From Brevipalpus yothersi (taxonomy: Eukaryota > Arthropoda > Arachnida > Trombidiformes > Tenuipalpidae): a stretch of 64,000 nt of DNA. The position numbers and the translations under genes were made by a program. The notes below the pieces were generated by a model. It was not told the DNA's origin and made no database searches. It worked only from the letters and a program-made list of their open reading frames with translations. The stretch spans positions 326,966 to 390,965 of the forward strand of contig QZCP01000556.1 of NCBI GenBank assembly GCA_003956705.1, written 5' to 3'. Shown in pieces: positions 1 to 10,991 of the stretch (position 1 is the first letter of the stretch; every line of letters begins with the position of its first letter).

Positions 1-43
1 AAGAGAGGGAGAGACAGAGAGAAAGAGAGACAAACAGACAGAC

Positions 44-2380
44 ATGAGATCCGGATCTGCCACCCTGACAAGGCTTCCATCAATTCCAGAACGTAAAAGT
101 TATCAAAGAGCAGATCAAGACGAACCGCTGCCGCCAATGTGGGAAGCTCGTATCGATTCACATGGTCGAAAATTTTACATTGATCATCAGAATCGTACCA
201 CAACTTGGACAAAGCCTACATTCAATCCGATAACTGCTCAGCCATCTTCTCAAAATGATCCCAATCCTACTAGTGCCATGGAACAATCAAGGCAACAGCT
301 TGATAGACGATACCAGTCAATTCGCAGGACAATCTCTCGACGTCCAAAGAAAAATTTAAACAATAACAGCATAAACAGCAATAATTCTGATGGTATCACC
401 AATGATTGTAATAGTGTTGCCTCTGTTTCCTCCAAAGACACAAGTCTTACGACCGATAGTGAAGTTGATTCACCCAGCTCTGCACCCTCAACACCGTCAA
501 CATCCTCTGATGCTGCCATTCCCGGTCCTTCATCGGCTTCAAATGATCACCAGGCTCCTGTTACTCTTCCGCCTGCCAGCGAATCAGCTCCAATCTGTCC
601 AGCCCTAAAATTTTTACAACGACCTGACTTTTTCAATCTCTTGCATATGAATGATGATGCTTTAACTCAATATAACCAAAGTATATCATTGAAACATATA
701 ATTAGCAAGATTCGCAATGATACTACCCAAACAGCTTTCACAAAGTATCAACACAATCGTGATCTTGTTTCGTTTATCAACAAATTTGTCGAACATGATC
801 GTGCGCTGCCTCCAGGATGGCAAACTCAATTGAATAGAGATAACAAATCGTTTTTCATTGATCACACAACAAAGAGTACCACTTTTATTGATCCTCGACT
901 GCCCACTGAAGTTCCTTCAATCAATCCACATCCACAAATAATTGGTCTAGCCAGTGGTCGAGGTGCTCGTGTCCTCAATTCTGGGCGGCCAAGCGGCTCA
1001 ACTTCCAGTGATGTGAGCTCATCGCAAACCAATACCCAATCAACATCTAGTCCAGCTCTTCCACCACGGTCTAACCAAGCTGCTGCTGCAAATATAAATG
1101 GATCCGCTGTTGCCGCTTCGCCACCAGATTCAACCGGATCGATAGCAGGTGCGGCAGCCAATGTTCAGGTACCGACAGCTTACAATGAGAAAGTGGTTGC
1201 TTTTTTACGCCAACCAAATATTATTGAAATCCTCTCTGAACGAAAGCCGAGTGTATCCTCCAACACATCATTACGAGAGAAAATAAATGCAATCAAAAAT
1301 GAAGGAACTATCGCCCTGGATCGATACAGTAACGATATTGAGATGACTCTTCTTTTGAGCCTTTTTGAACAAGAGATTATGTCATATATTCCGATTCATT
1401 ACAACTCATCTTCAAGTTCAACACCCTCCTCAACAAGGAATACCCCTAATACATCGACTTCTTCCAATTCTGTCAATATGCTAAATACTTCTTTCGGAGG
1501 TCATCTAGTTTCTGCGGTCACTCGTGCCTCTGCAGTCAGATTACCGCCAACTCCTGGCACTTCTCCTTACAGGCGGGACTTCGAGGCTAAATTGCGCACT
1601 TTTTATCGTAAACTGGAGAAGAATGGCTACGGGCAAGGACCAGGCAAATTCAAATTGAGCATTCGTCGAGATCATCTGCTGGAAGATGCTTTCACCAGAA
1701 TAATGTCGGTGAACTCAAAGAAGGAACTCCAGAAATCACGTCTATACATCAGTTTCACCGGAGAAGAAGGTCTAGACTATGGGGGACCTTCGAGAGAATT
1801 TTTTTTCCTACTATCAAGAGAGCTTTTTAATCCTTACTATGGCCTGTTTGAGTATTCAGCTAATGATACCTATACTGTTCAAGTTAGCCCAATGTCAGCT
1901 TTTGTTGACAACTGCCATGACTGGTTCCGGTTTAGCGGGCGTGTTTTAGGTCTCACACTTGTTCATCAATACCTGTTGGACGCTTTTTTCACCAGGCCGT
2001 TTTACAAGGCACTTCTACGATTGCCATGTTCACTCTCTGACTTGGAGTATCTTGACTCCGAGTTTCATCAGTCTCTAAGATGGCTCAAAGACAACGATAT
2101 CAGTGATATGGATCTTGATTTAACTTTCTCTGTGATTGAAGAAATAGCAGGACAAGTGGTTGAAAAAGATTTAAAACCAGATGGTAAAAAAATATCAGTT
2201 ACAGAAAAGAATAAGAAGGAGTATATAGACCGGATGGTGAAATGGAGACTAGATAGAGGGGTGGCAGAGCAAACTGAATCCTTAGTTAAAGGGTTTTATG
2301 AAGTCATAGATTCCAGACTAGTTTCAGTTTTCGATGCACGAGAATTGGAGCTTGTGATAGCAGGTAAGCTTGTCACTCAA

Positions 2381-2439
<59 letters not shown>

Positions 2440-3002
2440 TCTTTTTTTATTGAACACCTGAATGGCAGGAAGACTTCTTCATTCAATCTATTATCCTCTT
2501 CCAGGAACTGCTGAAATTGATGTAGCCGATTGGAGGAAAAATACAGAATACAGGTCTGGTTATCATGATTCTCATCCAGTAATTCAATGGTTCTGGTCAG
2601 CTATTGAGAAAAAATTTGATAACGAAAGGCGACTACGGCTTCTCCAATTTGTTACTGGTACTTCGAGCATTCCTTACGATGGCTTTGCGGCACTTAGAGG
2701 CAGCAATGGTCCGAGAAAGTTTTGTATTGAACGCTGGGGCTTGCCAACTAGTTTGCCGAGGTTGGTATACTCATTGCAATTTCATGAATGAATTTTCTCC
2801 CACCGTGAATTCTTGTGATCATTGTCTCCATACATCTTTCAACCAATAATGCTGACCATGCTTTTTTTCTTCCTCTTTCTTCCTCTCCAGGGCTCATACT
2901 TGTTTTAATCGGTTAGATCTTCCACCGTACACATCATTCGAAATGTTATACGAAAAGTTATTGTTAGCAGTTGAAGAATCATCGACTTTTGGTATGGAGT
3001 GA
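44..3002 (+). CDS. HECW: HECW-type E3 ubiquitin ligase (HECT, WW domains), 3' part
   Basis: Exons 44..2363, 2505..2760 and 2891..3002 join with GT/AG junctions into 895 codons. The product is a NEDD4-family E3 ligase that binds PY-motif substrates through WW domains and passes ubiquitin through a HECT cysteine. Seen: WW1 at about residues 31-60 after LTRLPSIPERKSYQR, the linker typical of HECW1/2; a Ser/Thr/Asn-rich low-complexity stretch; WW2 at about 254-290 ending TTTFIDPRLP; and a HECT domain from about 515 to the end. The catalytic cysteine is residue 863 in LPRAHTCFNRLDLPPY, coded by the last exon, and the protein ends FGME. ATG 44 may not be the true start: the frame is open upstream to the window edge, and the family's N-terminal C2 region is absent, so earlier exons probably lie outside. 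The 2364-2504 intron carries a CT microsatellite. Confidence 0.93.
2385..2435. repeat. (CT)n microsatellite in HECW intron
   Basis: Near-perfect CT dinucleotide tract just downstream of the GTAAGC donor. It is read in frame with the upstream exon as Leu-Ser repeats if the intron is retained. Confidence 0.95.
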
Positions 3003-5191
3003 ATGATCAGTTTGTGTGATCCTCTCAATGAGCTGGTACTCAATGTTTTTCCTTCAATTAATAGAAGTGCTGATTTTTACAACTTAATATCCAGAACTGG
3101 ATGGTGCCATCCGCATATTCCGCATCCCCCCTATTTTTACAACTTTTTATCCTAAAAGAAATAAACATTTCTAATATTCCATAATTTCCTTCCTCTAACC
3201 TAATCAGCCCAAAGATCAGCATCCTATTAGGAGTCATCGAAGAATGGAGAGTAACAGTTGATCTACTTTACACAACTAAAACTGCGAACGACTCAAAAAT
3301 GTATTGTTTGGATACTCTCATTGTTTGTTCTGATATCCGGGTTATCAAGAGCAATTAGCATAGCTCAGTTTTAATAGCTTTTGACTGGAATTTTTTCAAT
3401 CAGCCCATTCAGAAGAGGGATGAATCTATTGGTTGAATTTGTCCATTTAATTTGGCATTCAGCGTGTTTAACATTTTTGTTGGATCAAGGAGAAGAAATA
3501 TCTGATAATTTGGGGTTTAGTATGAGTCAAGCTGTGTCAGTTCCTTTTGTCGTCACTTTGATGAACATTTGATTGATTATTGAATGAATTGAGCTCTTTC
3601 CTTGATTACAAGATGGTGATAATGCAGACACCGATAATAGTGAGACGCATGAATCTAGATCAAGAGGCCAGATGTCTCTATGATTACGAATGAAACGAAT
3701 TGAGCGAAATATGACGGATGGAAGTGAAACCGATGTGAGTGTTGACTGGAAGATTGAAAATCATCAGAAATTTTTTCAAAATGATAGAATTTGATAATAC
3801 CAAATATATCAAATATTTTCACTATGGAACTACAACGTTTTTGAGCCTCAAATAAGTTTCTAAACTTAGTAACTCAGAGTCTAATCCGAACTTTAATTTT
3901 TCACACCCGGTAAAACTATTCGGATGAAATATGCGAAAGAAAAAAATTCGATAGCAAGACTCATCAAGAAACAGACCATCGGCTCTTCGGAAAAAACGGA
4001 CTTATGGCTAATGATATGTATGGTATACGATTCAGACTACTGTACATTCACGTGATAGTTTTCTTTTCTGACATATGAAAGATTGTTTCCTCCAGAATTT
4101 CGAACAATCTTTTAATTTTTCAGCCTGTCCCACTAATAACGCAATATTGATTGATTTATGATAATGGAATGTTTAGGGACGTGCGTCATGTGAATGAAAT
4201 TAATAATCTACAGTACTGGGGAATCTTCCAAGTAAGTGAGGAAGAATAATATTCTAGAGAATATTTTATATCTTTTCAATCCTCTCAATGAAGAGACATT
4301 TTTGTTAAGCTGATATCTGATTCTCATTTTTTATCAATTTCATTCAGATATTGATGATAATGTTGCAGTTGGATAAGTGATAGCGACCAACAAACGATGA
4401 TGGCATCGATTAAAGTTCTGTAGGATGATCACCAATATGAGTGATAAAAAAAATAAATGGATTCATTGGAAATCAGTCGAAAACCTGGAGAAGATTTTTA
4501 TTCCACTCTTCCATTACATATCTATGCTAATGATTTTGGAGATTAAGACTTTGATTGAATAAATTAACGAAGATATTTATCCATATAAGTTAGAAGAATA
4601 AATTAGTTTCTTCCAAGTTCAAAGAACCATGAATATAAATGGCAAGTAATGACTTTTGAATACACATACACAGAGAGAACATGTTGGCAGGTAAGGTAGC
4701 TGGTCATTTGATCAGAATATTCTGAATTATAGTGGATGAAATTATCAAAAGTGAGAATAATATATGGTGAAATTTTGGGGGAAAAAAATCATTTCACCTT
4801 AAACAGATTGGACAAAAAAGAAGTGAGAAGGAGAAGGAGAGATCAGAATTGAAAACGGACAAAGTTACAAGAGGAAATAAGGTAGTTACTAATGGATTAT
4901 AGAATGCATTCAAGGAGGTGAACATCTAGCTCATTTACTGGCTCTTTCTTGGATTCAAATAAATTAATTTCGGTGAGTTTTTTTTGAATAGAAAGTGGCC
5001 ACAAGAAAGAGTGTACATCACCAAGATTTCCATTGAAATGAAGCAGAGAGATGGGTGAAAAAAATACTGGCAAACCAATCGATTTATCGAGCACAGCTCA
5101 ATTGATCAATTGATTTCGTAAATCACTTTCTCCGATTACTACAATGGACATCGAGCGATGTTTTTGTGTTCTGAAGTGGGAAGGAAGATAT
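3003..5191. other. intergenic region between convergent genes
   Basis: AT-rich spacer between the 3' ends of HECW (+) and the CUB gene (-). It holds the presumed 3' UTRs. The small open frame at 4897-5094 (-) has no splice context or family resemblance. I see no RNA gene or mobile element. Confidence 0.6.
3160..3165 (+). promoter_or_regulatory. poly(A) signal AATAAA for HECW
   Basis: AATAAA lies 158 nt after the HECW stop, the first canonical hexamer downstream on the same strand. Use is inferred, not shown. Confidence 0.5.
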
Positions 5192-7520
5192 TTAAATTAC
5201 GCAAGGCAATTGGATGTATCTAAGTGAGAATCCTTGCTGTGAATTTTGTGCATTCAATGTTTGATCATGATTTGATTTGATTTTCAATTGGAAAGGCTTT
5301 GATCGTGAGATGACAACATTCTGTTCCAACAATCGATTACCACAGAATCGATCATCACCCGGTCCAACGCCATCAGCTGATCCTTGATCAACACCGATGA
5401 AATCGTCCTGTGAACAAAGGCCACCAGTGGCACCAGCTTGTCGAGTTTGATTGTGGACCATCAATTCTTCGAATGGAGCACCAAAACTGAATGTATTAGG
5501 CTGCTCAGTTTCCCATTTAACGGCACAGAAGTTCTCCTCAACTCTCACACAAGTGGTATATCGGAGGTTGGATAGATATCGAGCTCGTCCATCAATCTAA
5601 CGGGATGTGTGGAATAGAAGTAGTAAATGAAGAGGAAGAAAAAGAAGCAAGAAGCAAGAAAAAAACAAGAAGAATAAATATTTCTCTTTCCCAATCAGCT
5701 ATAAGTCATTTGGGTTTAAGTTGTTAGAAAAAAAGGTTTTTAACAGATAAAAGATGAATCCGCTTACCCTGGGACCGTAATTGAAACTCTTTATGACTGC
5801 CGATGGGCTTCTATAATACTGGAGACATCCGGAAGGAGCTGTTTTTTCGGAGGAATGAAGAAAAAGAAGAAGATGAAAAAGATGAAGAGGAGGATAAAGT
5901 GGGAAAAGGTAGTAAAGTAGATAGAGAGAGAGAGAGAGAGAAAAAGATGAGAGAAGGAAGATGCGAAAACATGATAAAACGGAGGAAGATTAGTTTTCCT
6001 GGTTTTTGGTGAGCCTCAGGTCGACTCAGTCCGAACGGCTCACCAAGATCCGCCGCGGGCTGATACAACTGTTAGCCCAAGTCCGGAAACCAGAAATCAG
6101 GCCAAGTTAAGGTTGCTAGTCAACACACACACACACACACACACATACTCAGATACATATACAGAGTGAGGAAGAAAGATTGGGTGGACAAAGAGCAATC
6201 GTTGACCTCAACGAATCTGAATACTGACCCATGTCCAAGTTGTTGCAAGGGATCATGTTGATCTTGATTTTCCACTTTCGTGTTACTCGGTCTCCGTTGG
6301 ACACAACCGATAAGACTACTGGATTGGCACTTCCACGACCCATGTCAATGTAAACTGTGAGAATACAGAAACGAATATCATTAACCTTTGAACAAAGAAT
6401 ATTTAGGAAAAATTTTCTCTAGCATTTTGGATGAAAGAATTGATTGTTTCACCAATCTAGGCACAATAAGATTTAAGCTTTTGTTGTAAAACACTAGTCT
6501 GTCTGAACTTTTACCATGAAATCGGAAACTTAAAACGAAATAAGCAGTGATATGGCTAAGATATGAAATTTGTTGCCTGAGAATTCTCCTCGAATAACAT
6601 ACTGGCACCATAAGATGCTCGTTGATGATGTTCATAAGATACTTGAGCGAATAATCTAGGGAGAATTCAATCCTCGAAAAATGTTCGAAAAAAAAAATTG
6701 CCACTTACTGTGTTGTCCACCATTTTCACCGCAAAGGATTGGCAATCTTTCACCAACAGTGGTTCGAACCATGAAAGAATCGGTAGTACAGAGACCATTC
6801 TCATCAGGTTGAGCAAGAGTGAATTCCTCGAAATCAAGACGCAATTGGCAAACTTTGGCTTGTTTCTCAATGGTCACTTGGCAGGTATCAGTACCATTTT
6901 CACCTCGTGGATAGGCGGGATTGACAAAAACTGTTTCATTTTGGTTTGTTGTACCACCGCAAGTAAACTATGATAAAATCAATAAAATCACTCGGTGATT
7001 AACATTTCATTATATTTTAACGTGAAACTTTTTCAGCTCTTTGGAGTATACTAGTGGGTGTATTTAGGTATAGCATTTGATCAAAATAGTTTGGGAAATA
7101 TTTTCTCTCACCTTGAATGAACAACAAGCACCAAAACCGTTGGCACATGGACCTATGCTAGTTCCTGATCGTCGACCACATTCAGCTTCAGCAAGACAGG
7201 TACCAGAGTCAGAATTTTCACCGGTACAAGCGGTGTTTTGGAATCTAACGATTGATATAAGTCCTGGAAAAAGAGTAACAATATATCACTTCATTTTCTT
7301 TTTTTCGCCCCATCATACAGCCAGTAGGAAAACACACTTGGACAATGTACATGGGATGTAGGAAAATTTTTTTTTTCGTTAACAATTCGAATTGAATGAA
7401 TTTTCACACCAATCAATCAATGAAATATTCCTTCATCAACTCACCAGGAAGACTTTGAGGTCTCATAATTTGAGCGGAACATGCCGCAAACATAAAAGCT
7501 AAACACAACAATATTTTCAT
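5192..7520 (-). CDS. secreted arthropod CUB-domain protein
   Basis: Six exons on the minus strand (7520-7445, 7263-7112, 6967-6709, 6354-6229, 5838-5768, 5596-5192) join cleanly into 362 residues. Residues 1-16 are a signal peptide (MKILLCLAFMFAACSA). Then follows a Cys-rich block starting RFQNTACTGENSDSGTC and ending CANGFGACCSFKFTCGG, a CUB domain with DFEEFTLAQPD and ICGENGGQH, and a second half with CNNLDMAPSGCLQY, SFNYG and a Cys-containing C-terminal region. This order is the widespread but poorly characterised arthropod extracellular CUB family; its biochemical role is unknown to me, and an extracellular or cuticle-related role is only a guess. All exon junctions preserve frame (phases 1,0,1,1,0). 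The 5839-6228 intron contains an odd GC-rich structured block. A duplicated element with nuclear-receptor-like palindromes lies upstream. Confidence 0.88.
6008..6078. other. GC-rich double-hairpin element in CUB-gene intron
   Basis: GGTGAGCC (6008-6015) and GGCTCACC (6037-6044) are perfect 8-bp inverted repeats. GGGCT (6057-6061) and AGCCC (6074-6078) form a second stem. The segment is clearly GC-richer than the surrounding intron. It could be a small structured RNA or a regulatory site; no known family was recognised. Confidence 0.45.
6123..6145. repeat. (CA)n microsatellite
   Basis: Perfect CA dinucleotide run inside the CUB-gene intron, directly beside the GC-rich hairpin block. Confidence 0.9.
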
Positions 7521-7774
7521 GATTATTGGAGTGTAACCACCGATGGTATATCACAAAGAAAAGATGATCCCTCTTCGTTCACTGATCACTCCTTGAAAAA
7601 AAGTAAAACAATTTTCTCTCCTCTTTCTCACTTATATCACCGTTATTCTGTTGGGGACTTGTTGCACTCACCGAGTCAAGCGATCAACTAACATTGACTC
7701 ACCAGCAACCGATAGTCTTAAGGAAGTCTTCGGCCCTTAAAGGTCCCGGAAATCGGTGAGCATACTAGTTCAGT

Positions 7775-7867
7775 AACAAGGTCATTGACCAAGAAAAAAC
7801 TGGTAGCCTTGCTAAGGCGTCCCAAAACCAGAATCTTACAGACCGGCCACGGGTGACCGTAGTTCTC
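7775..7867. repeat. dispersed noncoding block, copy 1, with IR-1 palindrome
   Basis: This block matches 10492-10620 over several segments: AACA(A/G)GGTCATTGACC, then AAGAAAAAACTGGTAG, then AAACCAGAATC, then CAGACCGG followed by a GTGACCG-AGT core. Inside it, GGTCATTGACC (7780-7790) is a perfect inverted hexamer pair with 1-nt spacing, the layout of ecdysone-receptor/USP sites. It lies about 260 bp upstream of the CUB-gene ATG. Confidence 0.7.
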
Positions 7868-7877
7868 TTTCTTTCTT

Positions 7878-7936
<59 letters not shown>
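7864..7936. repeat. (CT)n microsatellite
   Basis: Slightly interrupted CT tract directly abutting the end of dispersed block copy 1. It is followed by one ambiguous base at 7937. Confidence 0.9.
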
Positions 7937-8031
7937 NCAATGCCTTATGTTTGCCTGTTTCCCTCTTTCACCGAGTGGACCGAATTTTCAAGTTTACCTT
8001 ACGGCAACCTCCAACCCCAACCCATCATGCG

Positions 8032-8063
8032 TCTCTCTCTCTCTCTCTCTCTTTCTCTTTCTC
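8032..8063. repeat. (CT)n microsatellite
   Basis: Short CT tract followed by a TCATCTTCATC-type imperfect repeat. Confidence 0.85.
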
Positions 8064-10491
8064 CAATATCATCTTCATCATCTTCATCTTCATCTTTTTC
8101 GGCAACCATCAGCCAAAGGATTAGCTAAACAGGATCCCAAGGTGCACGATAATATGGGAAAAGTCTCTCTCATCCTGATGAACAGATAATCAGATAAGCT
8201 TGAATGGACAGTCAAATGAAAGAGGGAGAGAGAGAGATGCCGCTCATCATGGTAACAATGATTTTCATTCAACCCAGGTGATTATGTATGGGATGTACAG
8301 CACGTGTTAGCATGGATGATGCTGGGATGCTCAAGTGAGAAGCAATTTTATCAGTTGTTCTACTCCATTCTGATCGACAATTAAACAGTCAATTTATATT
8401 CAGATGGTGGCCCGTCAAAATTGTTCATTATATCGAGCATAGGTCATGCTCTGCTGGCCATACAAGGATCAGTGTGCTACAAATTGGTGGGAGGCGCACT
8501 TGATGGGATGTCAACGCTATGTCACCTTTTTCGCCCCATCTTGGTCTCCAAAAGTGGCTCCTAACCTCATTCTGTTGCCCTAAGTAAACCAATTGATTCG
8601 CTTTCTTCATTTTTCGGAAAGTCCGACTTGCCCAAAACAAACACCGTTGCTGGGAGAAAATCTGAATGGACCCTCATACTGGAAATTTTTGCAATAGGTT
8701 CATGTTGAAATTTTTTTGGAATACAGGTACAAAATCAATAGATTCTTTCACTTTCGGATTCATTGATATTTTATTGTCCAAAATTCTGGAATATTTTTCC
8801 CTGCTTTTATCGTTTCATCGGTTATAGAGAGTTATATATAGTAAATTCATTTCGATGAGCTGTTCGACAAAAACCTTTATCTTTTTCCGATACTATTGGT
8901 AATAGTAAAAAATTGGGATCAATCGAAATTTCTTTCTTACACTTTAAGATGCATCACTTTAACAATAGCAATGATTTTTCTTCTTTATGCTGAAACTTTA
9001 TGATTTCTATTCTGTTACTGATGTATGTTCTTCTGTTTTTTTGCACAAAAACTTAATGTTATCAGAAAGCTTGACTCATAAGAAAGATCAAGTTCAGGAT
9101 AGATCATTTATACACGAATATCATAAAATCGAGTTCGATACGAAACTATCATTCCGAGCATACATTGATAAATGGCAATTAAATTATGAATTATTTACTC
9201 GGTCCAAACATAGATTTAATTAAATTTAATTTGATAATCTCTATTCTATGATATCTACTCTTGGCGAGAAAAAATTAAGGTTAGGTACGATGTATACGAG
9301 CAGTGATGGAAGAGTTTTAATTCCTCAAAATATCGCCCCTTGTTCAATCTCCTGAAAATATGAGCAAATGCTATATAATTTCCAGAGAATCATCACCATC
9401 GATTGGTTAATAAAATTTTATTCACTTTAAACTCTAGAATACTTGAATTGATTTCCTCATGAGAAATATCAGGTTGAGAATCGTTCTAACTCTCATGAAA
9501 CCGATGGCTTCAAAAATGATCAAGCGAAATACAAAAATCTTGATCAGATTATACTGGAAATTTTTTCATCAGTAACTTCTGAGTAGCAACAATTCCATAG
9601 GGTTAGTCACTTTTCCCATAAATTGAAATAAGAGATGATGATTATTGTTATTCTCTGGAAAGACCAAGCCATAATCTTCAGAAAATTGTTGAATTTGAGG
9701 GTTATTCGAACAATCAAAAGCGAACAATTGGTTAATTTGAGTGAGTTTTTCCATCTCTCCTCTCAATTGATCTCAATGTGCCATTTCAGTCATTAAATTA
9801 AATATTCAAGATCCGGGATTATGAGGCCTCCTACTCCTTAAAAGTTGGTTCCATAACCCATTTTGATTGTGACCAATGAGTATTTCAACTGGGTATTAGC
9901 CTGGAGATCATCATGAAAGTGGCTCACCATGTAATCGATGGTGGATCATCAAGATAGTGGAAAATAAGTCTAGCATTTCTATACTTTTCAACTTGAGGAT
10001 TTGACGTTTCGTGAGTGGCCTTACAAAAGCATCAAATTGGCCCAAAATGATAACTGTAACAGGACTGAACCTTGGACATGAATATATATGTGTATACATA
10101 CAGTCAGATCAGACATGATTTGAGTTGCCTTGAGGGATGAAGGATGATGGAGAGAAAAAAAGATGGTCCAGCTAGTTGGCCTCTGGAAACGGCTTGTCAG
10201 CGCAATTTTTATTGGATTCCTGCTGCTTTTTGACATGGAATATCATCATCATCATGATAAAGTAAGGGAAAAGCTATCAAGTGAAGAAGAAAAAAATGAT
10301 TCTAATTGAGTGTAGCTAGCTAACAAAGAATGATCATCACGAATATGGCCCATCGATTTCAACAATAGCCATTGGAACATTTTGCGTTTTTGGGTTCCTT
10401 TTTCTTGGGGATGAACACATCGGAAGGAATACTGAATAATGATATTCCCGGAAATTGTGTTGAAAAAAGAAGATTTTTCTTCTTCTCTGCT

Positions 10492-10620
10492 AACAGGGTC
10501 ATTGACCAAGAAAAAAACTGGTAGTGTTTAGGTGAACACAAACCAGAATCATATAGACTCACATACAGATATATATATGAGTATGTATATTCAGACCGGT
10601 GACTGGTGACCGCAGTCCTC
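10492..10620. repeat. dispersed noncoding block, copy 2, with IR-1 palindrome
   Basis: Second copy of the 7775-7867 block in the same orientation. It shares the same segments but has an extra AT-rich stretch (about 10552-10590) before the CAGACCGG part. GGTCATTGACC is intact at 10497-10507. The match persists through divergence on both sides, which suggests an old local duplication or a short interspersed element. Confidence 0.7.
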
Positions 10621-10991
10621 CCTCTGGCCTGATTGAAAATATTTCAAGTTCATCTCATCTGTCATGTTCACAGTCCACCCATCCATTCATTTTATTCCTC
10701 ATCTTTCATCTCATCTCTCTCTCTCCATGAGACTAGGATAGACAGTCAGGTCAGTCTGTATGATGAGGGAAGAGAGAGAGAGAGAAAGATGAGCTCTTAA
10801 TGATTGTCCATCTTACCTGTCCTCCTCCGCCATCACTTCTCCGACCTCCCATCAATCAGCATGGGATCAAAACTAATTAGGATAGACTTTTGATCACTTT
10901 GGCTAGTAACGGTTATACGGTTTTTTGCATGCCTACATGTTCAATAGGATCCACATTGTAAGGATATTTCGGTTATCACAATTGACTCTCA

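Larger units (their letters stand above)
7521..10991. other. intergenic region upstream of CUB gene, downstream of IFT140
   Basis: 3.5 kb without a convincing coding exon. It holds CT microsatellites and a pair of related noncoding blocks (7775-7867 and 10492-10620). An AATAAA on the minus strand (10691-10696) may end IFT140 transcripts. The scattered short open frames lack codon bias or splice context. Confidence 0.6.

Noticed and set aside
3345..3445. TAGCATAGCTCAG followed by GGTTGAATTTG, resembling tRNA A and B boxes
   Set aside because: The spacing is too long, the B box deviates at key positions and no cloverleaf arms pair.
7581..7640. TATA-like GATATAAG (minus strand) and TCAGT upstream of the CUB gene
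   Set aside because: Spacing is about 53 nt instead of 25-35, so it is not called as a promoter.
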